A stretch of 64,000 nt of DNA from Escarpia spicata (lineage: Eukaryota > Annelida > Polychaeta > Sabellida > Siboglinidae), in the NCBI GenBank assembly GCA_963995525.1, contig OZ023210.1, positions 1 through 64,000 of the forward strand, read 5' to 3'. Below are positions 10,240 through 24,285 of this stretch, piece after piece. The notes beneath the pieces were generated by a model. The model saw nothing but the letters and a program-made list of their open reading frames with translations. It was not told where the DNA came from and ran no database searches. Numbering within the stretch: position 1 is the stretch's first letter; each line of letters starts with the position of its first letter. A program made the translations under genes and the position numbers.

Positions 10240-10740
10240 CCGCGGCAGTACATATAATAATAATAAGATAACTTCTATTGCGCCTAAATCATTAGAAACC
10301 AAGTTCAGAGGCTCATAAAACAAAATAATTATTCAATCTAAAAATCCATAAGCAGTATTTCAATTGTCAACAGATGGGTCAAGGCGCTAGGGAGCTACGG
10401 TGGATAAGCAAGGTTGTAAAGATAAGTTTTTAAATGACGACATAATTTTGTAATATTTTCAACTGATCTAACACTAAGAGGGAGCATATTCCAAAGAGTT
10501 GGTGCAGCAATAGAAAAAGCTCTAGTTCCAATGTTAGTGTTGACTCTAGGAACAAAAAGTAGGTCAGAACTAGATGATCGAAGTTGGATAGATTTTCTGA
10601 CAGGAGTAAACAGAGAATGCAAATAAGATGGTTGCTTACTGGACAACGCCTGATATGTAATGGTACATATCTTAAATATTATACGATATCGTACAGGAAT
10701 CCAATGCAAAGACTTCAAAAGTGGTACAGAAAACGAGGAG
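10240..10740 (-). mobile_element. 5'-truncated L2/CR1-type LINE 3' end
   Basis: The minus-strand frame 10718-10395 encodes the RT-distal C-terminus: LKSLHWIPVRYRI-like start, FKICTITYQALS, PSYLHSLFTPVRKS, a FVPRVNTNIGTRAFSIAAPT segment, LWNMLPLSVRSV, and the end LKTYLYNLAYPP. This is the standard end of L2/CR1-like RT proteins. About 150 bp of 3' untranslated sequence follows, ending GGCGCAATAGAAG then TTATTATTATTA near 10250. The RT core and endonuclease are absent. The 108-codon frame is open, implying moderate age. Confidence 0.9.
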
Positions 10741-10829
10741 ATTTTGTAACTACAGATGTTTTCTTCGTTTTTGTTTTCTTCTTCTTATTATTATTATTAC
10801 ATCGCTTTATTGTTGTTGCAGTAAACGGC

Positions 10830-13770
<2,941 letters not shown>

Positions 13771-14004
13771 GTTGATTGCCTACGGTGCCTTTTCGTCATT
13801 TGATGCACAATTTCGTAATACAAAGCCATGGGAACCAAAGAAGTGTCGTATTATTTGTTTCACGCAGTTGTGCAGTCTAAAGATGTCAGTTAATAAACAA
13901 CGAACATACGCTAATTTTCAATACCTATAGCTTATAGTCGTAATCACACTCGCTAGATGCACGTGGGACGCGGTGGCGGCACTCGGAACATCGCACTCTC
14001 AATC

Positions 14005-14282
14005 GAATCGTTTTGATGCCGTTTCGAACCTTGTGCAAGTTCGTTCACTCCACGCTGTCCCAGTTCACTCAGCTGTATGAGTGAGTACAATGCTATATAT
14101 AGACATCGGAAGGTATTTGTGAACGAATAGTATTCTCGCACCAATTGCAGTGTATCCGACGACGTTCCAGGTAAGCCGAGATGGTTTTCAATTGAACATT
14201 TATGCCAGGGGGTGAAGTGTAAAGCGCTTTGAGCACATCTAAGGACTGCTTGCCATGTTATAAAAGAACATACATTTTACAT
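14005..14282 (+). mobile_element. Diverged copy of the tRNA-derived SINE
   Basis: Body words match the family: CCTTGTGCAAGTTCGTTCAC, CCAGTTCACTCAGCTGTATG, GAATAGTATTCTCGCACCAA, AAAGCGCTTTGAGCACA and an end like TTATAAAAGAACATACATTTTAC. The tRNA-like head is nearly unrecognisable. Confidence 0.75.
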
Positions 14283-14486
14283 AGAGTACAGTGAATGCTG
14301 TTTTTGGACATAAAATAAAGCGAACGTTGTGGAATGCTGTGCCAAACAGATTGCAACCTGCGCTTGGCATGTTTGATCAGACGAGGGTACAGTTCCGTCG
14401 GCAAATGCATGCTACAGATCGAACTCCTTGGAGGTCGTCTTGAGTATCAAGGAGTCGCCCGGCAATTCGATAAGCTAGCTCATTGC

Positions 14487-14490
14487 ATAT

Positions 14491-14569
<79 letters not shown>

Positions 14570-14570
14570 C
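14487..14570. repeat. TA microsatellite
   Basis: Pure AT dinucleotides with one slip near 14500. Tyr/Ile frames over it are repeat translation. Confidence 0.98.
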
Positions 14571-14960
14571 TAACGACGCGTTGTTGATATCCTAATGGAA
14601 GATATGAACAATTATCTTTCTGTTGCGAGCTCTCAATAGTAGGCCTGTAGATATGTCCGGATTTCGAGGGTTTTTTCTGTGGTACTGCTACGTGTCCGTT
14701 GTTGGCGTTCGGCAGTAGCATCGTGATATCGAAAGCCTATATCTGCTGATTGTGCGGGTGCTAGTAGTAGTAATAATAATAACAATATTTAATATTTATA
14801 GGGCGCAATATCCATAATATGCTCAAAGCGCTGTACAATAAAATCCAATCAGGCGATTCAATGTATACTAATAAAACCTGCAATCAAATAAAGTTACTTA
14901 TATTTAAACTATTAATTAAATATATAAATACATACATACATACCCACACCCACACACCCA

Positions 14961-14992
<32 letters not shown>

Positions 14993-15392
14993 TACATAAA
15001 TAAATACTGATACAGGCACTCAACATAATATATATATATAATATATATATATATATATGTATTATATATATAAGTAAAATGTGCAGTAAAATATCCTCAA
15101 ATGAAATATTAAAAATGTCAGCAGTATTGAGCTTTGAACATATGCGTCTTTAGTGTCTTTCTGAACGCCGACAGAGTTCTGCTGCATTACACTTCCAATA
15201 CGAATGACTTGATGCCGACCGGACAAGTAAGATCTGAACCACTCAAGCGCAACGCAAGTGACACCGAATCTGTGAGTGAGTATGCTCAATTCAATGCCGT
15301 GGTCAATGGTGTCGAAAGCGGCGGTCAAGTCAAGCATAACCAACACAACAACACAGCCACGGTCTACTGCAGACAGAATGTCATTGTGTACT

Positions 15393-15628
15393 TTAACAAG
15401 ATTTAACAAGATTGCCACCCAGAGAATTAACTCTAGATGGCAGGTGGACAATTTCATAATTAAGATCCTTCAGTTTTTGTATCATTTTAGTTGCTCTCCT
15501 CTGTACTCTTTCTAGCATATCTATGTCCTTCTTGCGATATGACCTCCACGCTTGTATACAATATTCTAAATGAGGCCTCACTATTGTTTTATACAGTGGT
15601 ATTATTAGTTCTTTTTCTTTATAAGCAG
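15393..15628 (-). mobile_element. CR1-type LINE fragment nested in another LINE
   Basis: The minus-strand frame gives KTIVRPHLEYCIQAW, RKKDIDMLERVQRRATKM and LKDLNYE, the C-terminal signature of a different CR1-like family, then LPSRVNSLGGNLVK. It splits the host LINE between TETALLIK and VKVHNDIL. The host reads CTTATAAAG on one side and CTTGTTAAAG on the other, consistent with an imperfect target duplication. A 45-bp piece (15405-15455) is repeated inverted at 17450-17500. Confidence 0.75.
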
Positions 15629-17449
15629 AGCCGTTTCAGTTGAGTGATCTTGTCGATAGGCCGATTGAAACTGGTTGTGCAAGTTGTTCTCTTGCATGTG
15701 GACATTCAGCTGTTTTGCTACAACGCGCTCGATTACTTTAGAGAGAAATGTCGGATTCGATAAAGGTCGATAATTCTACATTGATTCTGGATTTAGTCCA
15801 GCCTTCTTGATTAATGGCGAGATACAGCCAGTCTTGTATTTATCTGCAACAACGGACTCGTGCGAGTCAACTAAGCTGACCAGCATATGATCGTATTGGT
15901 CAACCAGTTCTTCTACGTTCAGCAAGTCAAGATCATCCGAACGGAACAGTGGAATGTCTTGTCGAAAAGACACTGCATCAATGGTGCGTAACTTGCGATG
16001 TTTGATTTTTATCAAACCAGTGCGATGTTGAACAATGTCTAAGTTGAAACTCACCGCAAAGTGGTCAGAAAGGCCCGTGTCCGTAACGGTGACATTTCGA
16101 TCAAGGGGTTCGTCCGTGCTGCGGGTCATGAGTACATCCAAAGTGTGTCCTTTCCTGTGGGTTGGCCCGCGAACATGCAACACCATTCCTGTGGCATTCA
16201 CAAAATTGATCAGTCGCCGTGCTTCAACATTTGCAGCGTTGTCAATATGAAAGTTAAAATCTCCCATGATAGTCCAGGTCCAGGTTTTACGGCATGCTAG
16301 TCGATGAAACGGCCCCATTCTTTAACAAACACAGTTGCTGACAAACCATTTTTCACTGTTGGCGGCGGGCGGTAAATAACAACGATTCTCATGGATGACG
16401 TAGGTGTTTTCGGCCGGCACTCGATGTGTTCAAACGATCGAAACGCATCGGTATCCTGTTTGTGTAAGACGATTTCGGATTTATGGATAATAATGACACC
16501 GCCCCCTTTGCCGGTAGGGCGAGGCGCGGGCTTGATGGAATATCCATTTGGTATAATATTTGTAATCACACTGGCTTCGCTCAAAGGCTTCAAACACGTT
16601 TCGCATATCGCGAGATCATATCGAGATGGTTTTCAAGTATATGATCCGCAATGGCGAGTGTTTTGTTCCGACACGATTGTGCGTTAACGTAGCATACTCG
16701 TACGCCTTGATCGTGCTGTATATGTTTATACAATGGTAAAGTTATTAATGTTGGTACATTTCGGCTTGGTTGTGGCAACGTCGGTACTCTTGCGTAGTGA
16801 ATTATTGTCCCGATCTGGTTTGCGACTTTACGACCGCTACGGTGTTTACGTCTCGTAGACGAACGCTTGAAGATGCACAGTTGGTGAAGTAGAAGATTCA
16901 CACAGCAGGTCACCGGAGATCTGGTATACCTGGTTGCATTGGCGGCAGTTGACAACAACCTTTTCCTAGAATAACGCACAACTGACGCCATTGTTGACAC
17001 ACACGCATGTGTTGAAGTGCGTCTTGCGTCACTGCGTATCATCGGCGGTTGCACACAAGTTGTTCGTCGTCCGGTGTTATCCAAGAATAGACCACAGCGT
17101 CCTGCTTGACAAGTTTGCAACCGGTTCTCAAGGCAAGTGCATACGAATGTCGATTGAAAACCCTAACAGTCCGGCATCAGTAATCATTTTCAAGGAAATA
17201 TAAACGTCCGAAGTAATGCATGTACCTTTGTACACGCACCTGAGAAATATTAAAACGTTCCTTGAATTGAAATACGTCAAACTTGTATCAATAAGACAGC
17301 TGTCGTGGGAGCTACTGCCAAGCACAACACCCCAATACAATGTTATGCCATGAATATGTTTAACAATAAAATCGACACACACCTCAGAAGGGCGGTATAC
17401 ATGTAGATAAAAAAGGGTTGAACTCTCGATAAGCCAAAAGGTTTCCTTG

Positions 17450-17500
17450 TCCACCTGCCATCTAGAGTTAATTATCTGCGTGGCAATCTTGTTAAATAAC
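17450..17500. repeat. 45-bp inverted copy of a segment at 15405-15455
   Basis: GTCCACCTGCCATCTAGAGT and GGCAATCTTGTTAAA occur here on the plus strand and, reverse-complemented with few changes, at 15405-15455. Both lie in or beside the minus-strand LINE. Confidence 0.85.
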
Positions 17501-17599
17501 CTGAAGTTATGCGGACGCGGCGGTAAAAAAACTGTCAATAACAACCCCCATCTTCTGACGTCACAGTTGTGTCAGTTAAGCAAGTGAAGAAACTGAAGA

Positions 17600-18010
17600 A
17601 AAGTTGAAGTGAAGATACAGCGACATGGCACAGCGGCAAAAACTTTTTTTAACAGACCTCCCCCGCCGGTCTTCCCATTTCATCAGTTGAGACGAGGTAG
17701 GAAGCAACGCTAGAGAGAGCGAGAAGACGGTGAAATTGCGGCTGCGCAGTGACGAAACATTTTCAACAGCACCCCCACCATACTCGCCTTCACCCCCAGT
17801 CTTCCGATGTTATCAGTCGAGCAGAGACAGTGGAGAAGCTGAAGTTACGGCGGTGCAGCAGCAACACATTTTCTGCGACTACAGCATTTTGTTCGGCTCA
17901 AATCGAGAAACCCTCAACTGCACCTTAAGTTAAGCCTTAAGACTCACAAAAATGTCTGATTACACCCCCGCGAGGTTCCCAAAAACTCATTGAGGCTCAC
18001 AAAACGCTTC
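17600..18010 (-). repeat. Dispersed GC-rich repeat, reverse copy
   Basis: The reverse complement contains the family words (GGTGCTGTTGAAAATG, GCCGTAACTTCAGCTTCTCC, TCGACTGATAACATCGGAAG). The unit is internally repeated twice (17640-17760 and 17770-17890). Confidence 0.65.
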
Positions 18011-18014
18011 CAAT

Positions 18015-18520
18015 TATACACCAACCAACCCCACCCCCTCCACTGCAACAGCAACACGTCTCTGGATGCATGTTTTTCTTTGTGCAACAAATAGTGGCGA
18101 TACATCACGGGGCTTTGTTAATCAAGGTTAGAGGGAAATGCTTGTAGTTCCAACAGATGACACCACTGCTACTAGCAGTCCACGGACAGCCGTCTCAGGT
18201 CTGCTGAACTGGAATGAAACGTAAGAAGGTTCATTCCAGCACGACACAGACGCCTTCAAACAATTATAGCTGTTGATGAGACGGTAGTTGTTTGAGTGTC
18301 AACATAGTGTGCTCGCGAGATCACTCAGAATAGCCTCAACTAGTCGTTTAGTTAGTGTATGGGTAGATGTCAACAACATCCCAATAAAAACCATTGCACG
18401 CAATATTTTATCATACCTTTACAGACGTATGTTACGTGTAAACATCGAATCAAAACAGACATGCAAATAATATAGTAATTGTTATAAATCTAGAATCTCC
18501 ATGCATAATCTTTGCGCATC
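18015..18520. other. No recognisable feature
   Basis: No coding motif, terminal repeat or tandem structure recognised. Confidence 0.4.
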
Positions 18521-18529
18521 ATCTTTGTC

Positions 18530-18620
18530 AAACACCCACACACAAACACGCACCCGCACGCACGCACACACGCACGCACGCTCACACGCACACACGCACG
18601 CACGCACGCACGCGCATAAA
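18530..18620. repeat. CACG/CACA microsatellite
   Basis: Mixed CACGCACG and CACACG units; frames across it are repeat translation. Confidence 0.95.
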
Positions 18621-18789
18621 CACACACCGTGACGTATGGCCCTCGTTCACATTTTACAACATTTACGTATATTCGCACAAGGCGTACTAATTCTGAGACC
18701 ACCTCTATCCCCTGAATTAATGGCCTACAGCCACCCTGAACACATTGACGTTGTGACCCGAGGAGGAACAATTATGTTCCCGAATTGAT

Positions 18790-19320
18790 AAAGCGCTCTT
18801 TTCGTACATAAAAGCCTGCTCAAAAGCGCTGTACACAATCAATAGAATAATCATAGACAGTAAAAACAAAGCATAAAAACGATAGCATGATAAAAAATGA
18901 AATATTATAGAAGATTGGATATAATAAGATGAATACATATATATATATAGACTGTTTAAAAATGTAATAAAAACTAACTAGAAAGAGTTAAGCACCAAAA
19001 TGGGTAAGAAATAAATGTGTTTTAGCAGCCTCTTGAGAGTGTTCAATGTTTTTGCTTCACGAATTGAGCCGGTAGCGCATTCCACAATTTGGCCGCTGAA
19101 CACTGAAAGTTTCTGTCTCCGTAAGTAACTGTTCTAGCCCTTGGAACTTCTAGTGTCACTGAATCCATGGATCGTATATATAGCGTTCCTTCTTGGTTGG
19201 TACACATTCAGCATGTCCGATATATATCCTGGAGCCTGTCCATGTAGGGATTTACATGTGTGCATTAGGATGTTAAATTGCACACGATAGTATTGTATAG
19301 TACGATAATATTAGGAGAAG
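18790..19320 (-). mobile_element. L2/CR1-type LINE 3' end
   Basis: Minus-strand translation with two frame changes gives VQFNILMHTCKSLHGQAPGY, ISDMLNVYQPRR, a SMDSVTLEVPRARTVTYGD segment, RNFQCSAAKLWNALPAQ, then TLNTLKRLLKTHLF near 19020. That is the usual C-terminus of an L2/CR1-like RT. A 3' untranslated stretch runs down to an AGCGCTGTACACAATC-like end near 18810-18840. 5'-truncated and frameshifted, so inactive. Confidence 0.85.
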
Positions 19321-19389
19321 GTCGAATATATTAAGTACGTCGGGCACTTGAGCCAGCTTTGCAACTAAATATATCCAGATCTGGAAGGC

Positions 19390-19910
19390 AATAACATGAA
19401 AACAAACTAAGAACACTTGTTTTGAAATATTGGCCTATACTTTCATGCAAGATCAAGCAACAGCGGTTCGTTGTAATGGTGGAGTCTGTGCTGCTGCACG
19501 GATGCGAGTCTTGGACACTAACAAAGACACTCAAAACGCAACAGATGTGTGTTTTTACAAGTATGTTGCAAGCCATATTCAACATTAACGGGGAAAACAC
19601 GTGTCACTTGTATAGAGATACAAACGGAATTACACAGAAGATCCAAGAAATAAGGGTGAGATTTGCTAGACATTGTTGTAGACATAAAGATGAAATAATG
19701 ATTGCATCCAAGACCATCCCGTTGCAGCAAACACATGGAAGAACAAGTCAGACCAGATTATACATTTATTGACTCGCTAAAGGAAATGTGGGGTTGGAAC
19801 CACGGGAACAAAGGACAGCGTGGGGACACGAAGAAGACTAGTGTTTGGAAAGAGAGTTCGACCCGAATGACCGACATGAGTGGAGTGAGAAAGTAGGCCC
19901 TTATATGTAG
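19390..19910 (+). mobile_element. LINE C-terminal fragment
   Basis: The frame at 19422-19772 contains VESVLLHGCESWTLTKTL, MLQAIFNIN, ITQKIQEIRVRFARHCCRHK and THGRTSQTR, the C-terminal region of another RTE-like LINE family. A frameshift near 19740 moves the remainder (TFIDSLKEMWG) to another frame. The ATG of the open frame is not a real start. It is a distinct family from the 6697-7510 and 27690-31200 elements, judging by spelling. Confidence 0.8.
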
Positions 19911-20118
19911 ATAACATAATATTACAACAAACCCGGCCAGACATTGCTCCCTGGTTCTCGTAATTGGTGTTGGCAAATTGAAATTGTGCTGTCACGTACG
20001 TGTTGAAGTGAGCCACCTTTGCACGGCCTGACTGTTTATTCGTGCCTGCTGGCCCCGCTATAATATATACACTTGTGTATTGGACCGAGTGTCTGACAAT
20101 ATTGCCGCACTCAACAAA

Positions 20119-21153
20119 TCAACAGCTGTAATTGAGTTTCCGCCAGGAACACACAGCTAGACGTGAATTGGCAGTTGGCTTTAGAAGCTCTCTGGCGATC
20201 AGCAATTTGTTTCTAGGCCTGCGACTCATGCATAACTGGGCTGGTGACATATTGCAGCTTTCCAGCGGCGTAGTGCGGTAATCTAGCAAGGCCAAGTGTT
20301 TGTCTGTACACTTTCGCCAAAGTCGTTTCACAATCTGTACCGCTCTTTCTGCCTCACCGTTCGACTGTGAGAAGGCAGGCGAAGGCGTGCAATGAACGAT
20401 CTGGTAGTCTTTGCAGAATAGCACAAATTCGCGAGACGAGAACTGAGTCGCATTGTCAGATCTCAATTTTTCTACAATACCGTGTCGACTCATCTGTAAC
20501 TTCAGGGAATCAATTGTTGCTGCGCTGCTCAGATTCTCAAGTTTGTCGACTTCTATGTACTTGGAATAGTAATACACAGCGATCAAGTAGTTATTTCGTT
20601 CCCACTGGAAAATGTCCGCAGCTACCTCAATCCAAGGCAGATCGGGAGTTTTCGTTGGCCTGAGCGTTTCGGTTCGTTGCTTATTCTGGTGCATATTACA
20701 CTCAGCGCAATCACTCACGAGATTTTCGATTTGTTGCGTCATCCCTGGCCAGTATAGTGCTTCCCGTGCTCGTTGCTTGCATTTCGTTATGCCCATGTGC
20801 GACTCGTGTATTTGTGCAAGCATGTTTGACGTCATGCTTGGCGGCACCACGATTCTCATACCTTTGTACACTACACCGTCAGATACGGAGAGTTCGTCAC
20901 GTATTGTCCAGTACATTCTGATTGTGTGCGGTGTTTCCTGCTTTGTATCTGGCCAGCCCTTGAGGATCATAGCATGTAGCTCGTTCAGTTCATTGGTTGT
21001 GCATTCCTGGAACTGCTTGTATCGTGTATGTGTTACGGCGATGAAGTTGATCATATTGACCACGACAGGCTCACTATTAGGTACTGTATCGGGCAAGTGG
21101 GCATGACTCAGTGCATCTCCCATAGGGATTTCTTTGCCTGACTTGTACGTCAC
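20119..21153 (-). CDS. Ty3-type retrotransposon integrase (open frame, 344 codons)
   Basis: Integrase inserts retrotransposon DNA into the host genome. The frame begins with the tail of RNase H (TYKSGKEIPMGDALSHAHLP). A zinc-binding HHCC domain follows (HESHMG near residue 117 and CAEC near 150), then the DDE core: Asp in EVAADIFQW (near 180), Asp in LRSDNATQFSS (near 238) and Glu in SQSNGEAERAVQ (near 272). The spacing is right for DD35E, so the catalytic residues look intact. The C-terminus (MSRRPRNKLL) is short, and the usual chromodomain or GPF/Y module is not evident before the stop. The first Met is not a true start, since the domain belongs to a pol polyprotein interrupted upstream. 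It is the best preserved part of an otherwise decayed element. Confidence 0.9.
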   Translation of the reverse strand: MTYKSGKEIPMGDALSHAHLPDTVPNSEPVVVNMINFIAVTHTRYKQFQECTTNELNELHAMILKGWPDTKQETPHTIRMYWTIRDELSVSDGVVYKGMRIVVPPSMTSNMLAQIHESHMGITKCKQRAREALYWPGMTQQIENLVSDCAECNMHQNKQRTETLRPTKTPDLPWIEVAADIFQWERNNYLIAVYYYSKYIEVDKLENLSSAATIDSLKLQMSRHGIVEKLRSDNATQFSSREFVLFCKDYQIVHCTPSPAFSQSNGEAERAVQIVKRLWRKCTDKHLALLDYRTTPLESCNMSPAQLCMSRRPRNKLLIARELLKPTANSRLAVCSWRKLNYSC

Positions 21154-22290
21154 ATTCAGGTCGTACGGTTGCAGTCATAGCAACATTGCTTGTAACATCA
21201 TGGGCGCTGATAGCAGTGGCTTTGAGCATATAGCCTGAAGTGGTTTGTGATCGCTCTCAACCGTTGTAGTTTTTTTTCTCCAAAGATGTGGCAATAGAAT
21301 TTCTTGCAGCTGTGCACGATAGCTAACATTTCATTTTCCAGTTGAGCGTACCTCATATATGTTGGTGTGAGCGCTCTCGATGTGTAGGCTACTGGACGAC
21401 CGTCTTGTAGGAGGACTCATCCTAGTCCGTTGCTACTCGCATCACACTGTATAGTGACATCTTTTGTCACATCGTAATACGCCAACACTGGCGCACTGCA
21501 ACTAAGGTCCTTCAGCTCTTCGAAGCTTCTCTGTTGTGGCTTGTCCCAGAGAAAATCGACGTCTCGTTTCATCACATCCCGAAGTGGAGCGTCCATTGTA
21601 CTCATGTTTGGGATGTATTTCGACAGATATTGGACAAATCCAAGAAATCTGCGCACGTCTTCCTTGCTTTGGGGAACTGGCATTTTGTGCACTGCACGTA
21701 TTTTCTCTGGATATGGTTGCAACCCTGGTCTGTCACCAAGTGTCCAACGTAATTAACATGTGGCTGTTTTACTTGACACTTGTCAAAACTGAGCTTCAGG
21801 TTCCATTATGTCGCTCTCTCTCTACGATTTTTCTGATGATCTTGTCGTGCTCCTGTGGCGTTTTGCCTGCGATCAGGATGTCGTCCATGCTGGCTCGTGC
21901 GCCATCGATGTCTTCTAGCATGTCGTCCATGATTCGATGGTAGATCTCTGGAGTCGACTTTATGCCAAACGGTAGGCGTAACCACCTGTGTCTTCCGATC
22001 GGCGTGTTGAAAGTCGTTAGAAAAACTTGATTCATAGTCGAGTATGATCTGCAGGAATCCCGACTTTGGGTATATTTTGAAGAACACTTTAGCACCTGGT
22101 ATTGAAGCTATCATTTCTTCCACTGTCGGAATGGGGTAGTGCTCTCGTCTACTGGCCTTGTTGAGGTCTTTGAGATCGGAGCAGATCCTCAACTTTTCAT
22201 TGCAGATCACAGTGACCATGGAATTAACCCAGTCAGTGGGTTCTGTCACTTTAGTAATGTGGCCATCAGTTTCCATTTCTTTCAGTTACG
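21154..22290 (-). pseudogene. Ty3-type RT and RNase H, inactivated
   Basis: Minus-strand order: LRICSDLKDLNKA, REHYPIPTVEEMIASIPGAK, VFFKIYPKSGF (motif A), frameshift, LTTFNTPIGRHRWLRLPFGI (motif B region), RIMDDMLEDIDGARASMDDI (motif C as SMDD), HKMPVPQSKEDVRRFLGFVQ, then RNase H (DVTIQCDASSNGLG, a TGA at 21417-21419, VLLQDGRPVAYTSRALT, LENEMLAIVHSCKKF). The motif A catalytic Asp codon is TAC (Tyr) at 22070-22072. With that substitution, frameshifts and the RNase H stop this cannot be a working polymerase. Confidence 0.9.
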
Positions 22291-23640
22291 TACGTATCTT
22301 TGCAGACAGTGCTTTTGGCTGACGCCTTGGTCCGTATACAACTGGCGGTACAATAGCGTCGATCTTGAGGGAATACGTCCCTGTGAGCGTACCTGTAGTT
22401 TGCTTCAGGTACTTGTCAAGCTCGTTGGCGACAATGTGTGTTCTCTCGATCAAGCCTAGCTGCATGCTAGCATGCCATGATAACAATGGTTTCTGGTCTA
22501 CATTACGATGTAGTACTGTACCTCAACGCATTTGTTTTGTACCGAGTTGGGAGTGTGACGTAGCCTTCTATCTTAATTGGGTGATGAGTGTACGATTTGA
22601 ACTTGCGAGCGGTCTTTGTGATTGGGTGATTGCACTGCATATCTCTGTACACGTTGTACGGCATCAGAGATTTCGTAGCGCCGGCGTCTGTGTGCATATT
22701 GATGTGTGTTCCGTTTACATGTATGCTTTCCCACCAGTCGCTTGTGATGGTATTGATCAGATGTGCGTCGCCGTCATCATCTGATTGCTCAAAGCCACAC
22801 ATGTCCTCAACTAAGTGGGCGCTCGCCTTGTTGCGGCATATCGACGCAAAATGTCCTGTCTTATGACAGTAGTGGCACTTGCTGTCCTTAGCGGGGCAAC
22901 GTTCGTGCGATACGTTGTACCCGCATTTCTGACATTTCCGTTGATCCTGGTATCACGCTTTCTGTTTCGCATGGTCTTTGTGGAATCTGGACTGTGACCA
23001 GTTCCTCGAACCTCAAGGTATCCTCGGTTTTCCCCAACCTCCAATGTTCACGGCATGAACTGTGGGGTCTTAATCGACGTTTATCGCGTGCATACTTTCC
23101 TGGGACGTCTCGTAGTTCTGGCCAATATTCATGGCCATGTTTAGAGTCAGTTTGTATCCTTTCTCTAGACATTTCACGCGGACCGCGGCTTGCGATGATC
23201 TCAGGACAATTGCATCTCTGAGCATGCGGTCTTCTTCAGAATAGCGACAGCCTTTCACTAGAATTCGGAGATCCGTGACAAAACTGTCAAACTTTTCACC
23301 TGGATCTTGTTTACATCGGTTGAAAGTGACAGTTGCGCGGATTCGGTTTGTCATCGGTGCGACATACTATGCATATTTGTTGTACACGCCTTGCAGAGTG
23401 GCGTTTTCTGCCGGATCGTCACCCGTCGCTGGCATCCAGGTAAAGGTCTCGTATATCTCGCATCCTTTGTCGCCGATGTACGTCATGAGGTATTTTACCA
23501 TCGGACCTTCAGGTTTCGTTGCAAGCGGGCCTTTGAACGTAAACTCACAGTGCTGTTTGAAGCGCCGCCATTCCTTGTCTAGATTAGCCGCTTGCCAATT
23601 AGTGCAGGGTTTTCACCGGCGTTTGCCATGTCGACAGCCT
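22291..23640 (-). pseudogene. Ty3-type gag and protease region, inactivated
   Basis: From about 23629 on the minus strand: ATG then ANAGENPALIGKRL, a shift, NLDKEWRRFKQHCEFTFKG, MVKYLMTYIGDKGCEIY, ATLQGVYNKYA followed by an in-frame TAG, then TNRIRATVTFNRCKQDPGEK and FDSFVTDLRILVKGC (capsid-like gag). A CCHC nucleic-acid-binding knuckle reads CHYCHKTGHFASIC near 22850, preceded by CQKCGYNVSHERC. The protease region (INMHTDAGATKSLMPYNVYR near 22670) has Asp-Ala-Gly where aspartic proteases have Asp-Thr-Gly. Stops and shifts make it non-functional. I found no LTR pair on either side of 20119-23640. Confidence 0.85.
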
Positions 23641-23781
23641 GTTTCACAATTTATCGTTCTCCCGTAACCAAACACTCACAGCGTGTCGATACCGTGCACT
23701 GTCGCGGAGTCTGCGGTAATTCTAGTCGCCCCGGACATCCCCCAGTCAACTGTGGTCAAGGTTGCTGGAGACGCGCGACGA

Positions 23782-23958
23782 ACGTAGGTAGGTAGGTTTA
23801 TTTCGGAATTGTATAATACAGAAAATAAATGAAACACAGAGCGTATACAAACTTTTCAATTCCTGGTTGGCAGCAGAGCCAAGGCTGTTACCAGTAGATA
23901 TACAATGTTATAACAGGAAACAATATAACTTGAATTACTGGTCGCTGCCAACGTAGAA
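23782..23958 (-). mobile_element. Short non-autonomous retroelement with CTAC tail
   Basis: About 175 bp ending on the minus strand in CCGAAATAAA then (CCTA)n. It is flanked by AACGTAG on both sides (near 23783 and 23953), a plausible target duplication. No coding capacity; it could be a SINE or the 3' end of a truncated LINE. Confidence 0.65.
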
Positions 23959-24074
23959 ACGGGTGATCACCGAGCGATGCCTTGTTGCGAATTTCCAAAG
24001 TCATCTTTCGGCAAGTGGTCCGCCGGTATCCGTCGTCTTTCACGCCCGACGGTGCCTGGAGTTAACTTACACAT

Positions 24075-24285
24075 TATAGCCCGTAGTTTCGCCACCAAAG
24101 TCGTTTCACAATCTGTACCGCTCTTTCTGCCTCGCCGTTCGACTGTGAGAAGGCAGGCGATGACGTACAATGTTCGATCTGGTAGTCTTTGCAGAATAGC
24201 GCAAATTCGCGAGACGAGAACTGAGTCGCATTGTCAGATCTCAATGTTTCTGCAATACCGTGTCGACTCATCTGTGACTGGTAGT
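24075..24285 (-). pseudogene. Second Ty3-type integrase fragment
   Basis: Minus-strand 24271 to about 24095 reads MSRHGIAETLRSDNATQFSS, CKDYQIEHCTSSPAFSQSNG and EAERAVQIVKRLW. It closely matches the core-to-Glu segment of the integrase at 20325-20500, with few substitutions. The fragment keeps the second Asp and the Glu but nothing else, so it is a remnant of a second copy of the same family. Confidence 0.9.

Larger units (their letters stand above)
14760..17540 (-). mobile_element. L2/CR1-type LINE with internal deletion and a nested LINE fragment
   Basis: Reading the minus strand: endonuclease start CYVNAQSCRNKTLAIADHIL near 16660; frameshift; LSEASVITNIIPNGYSI and RIVVIYRPPP (16593-16297); GDFNFHID and GPTHRKGHTLDVL, then GLSDHFAVSF (16260-16040); GCISPLIKKAGLNPESM near 15800 (a stop follows ESM), then NYRPLSNPTFLSKVIERVV near 15770 and QFQSAYRQDHSTETALLIK near 15640. 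An unrelated LINE piece interrupts (15393-15628). RT resumes with VKVHNDILSAVDRG, LDLTAAFDTIDH and FRSYLSGRHQ to about 15180, then jumps to a C-terminal FRKTLKTHMFKAQ, so motifs B and C are deleted. The 3' end with GGGCGCAATATC and TTATTACTACTA lies near 14770. ACGC (14940-14995) and TA (15028-15060) microsatellites sit in the 3' region. Confidence 0.85.

Noticed and set aside
20367..22459. Plus-strand frames opposite the Ty3 element
   Set aside because: Shadows of the minus-strand gag-pol homology; no family signature on the plus strand.
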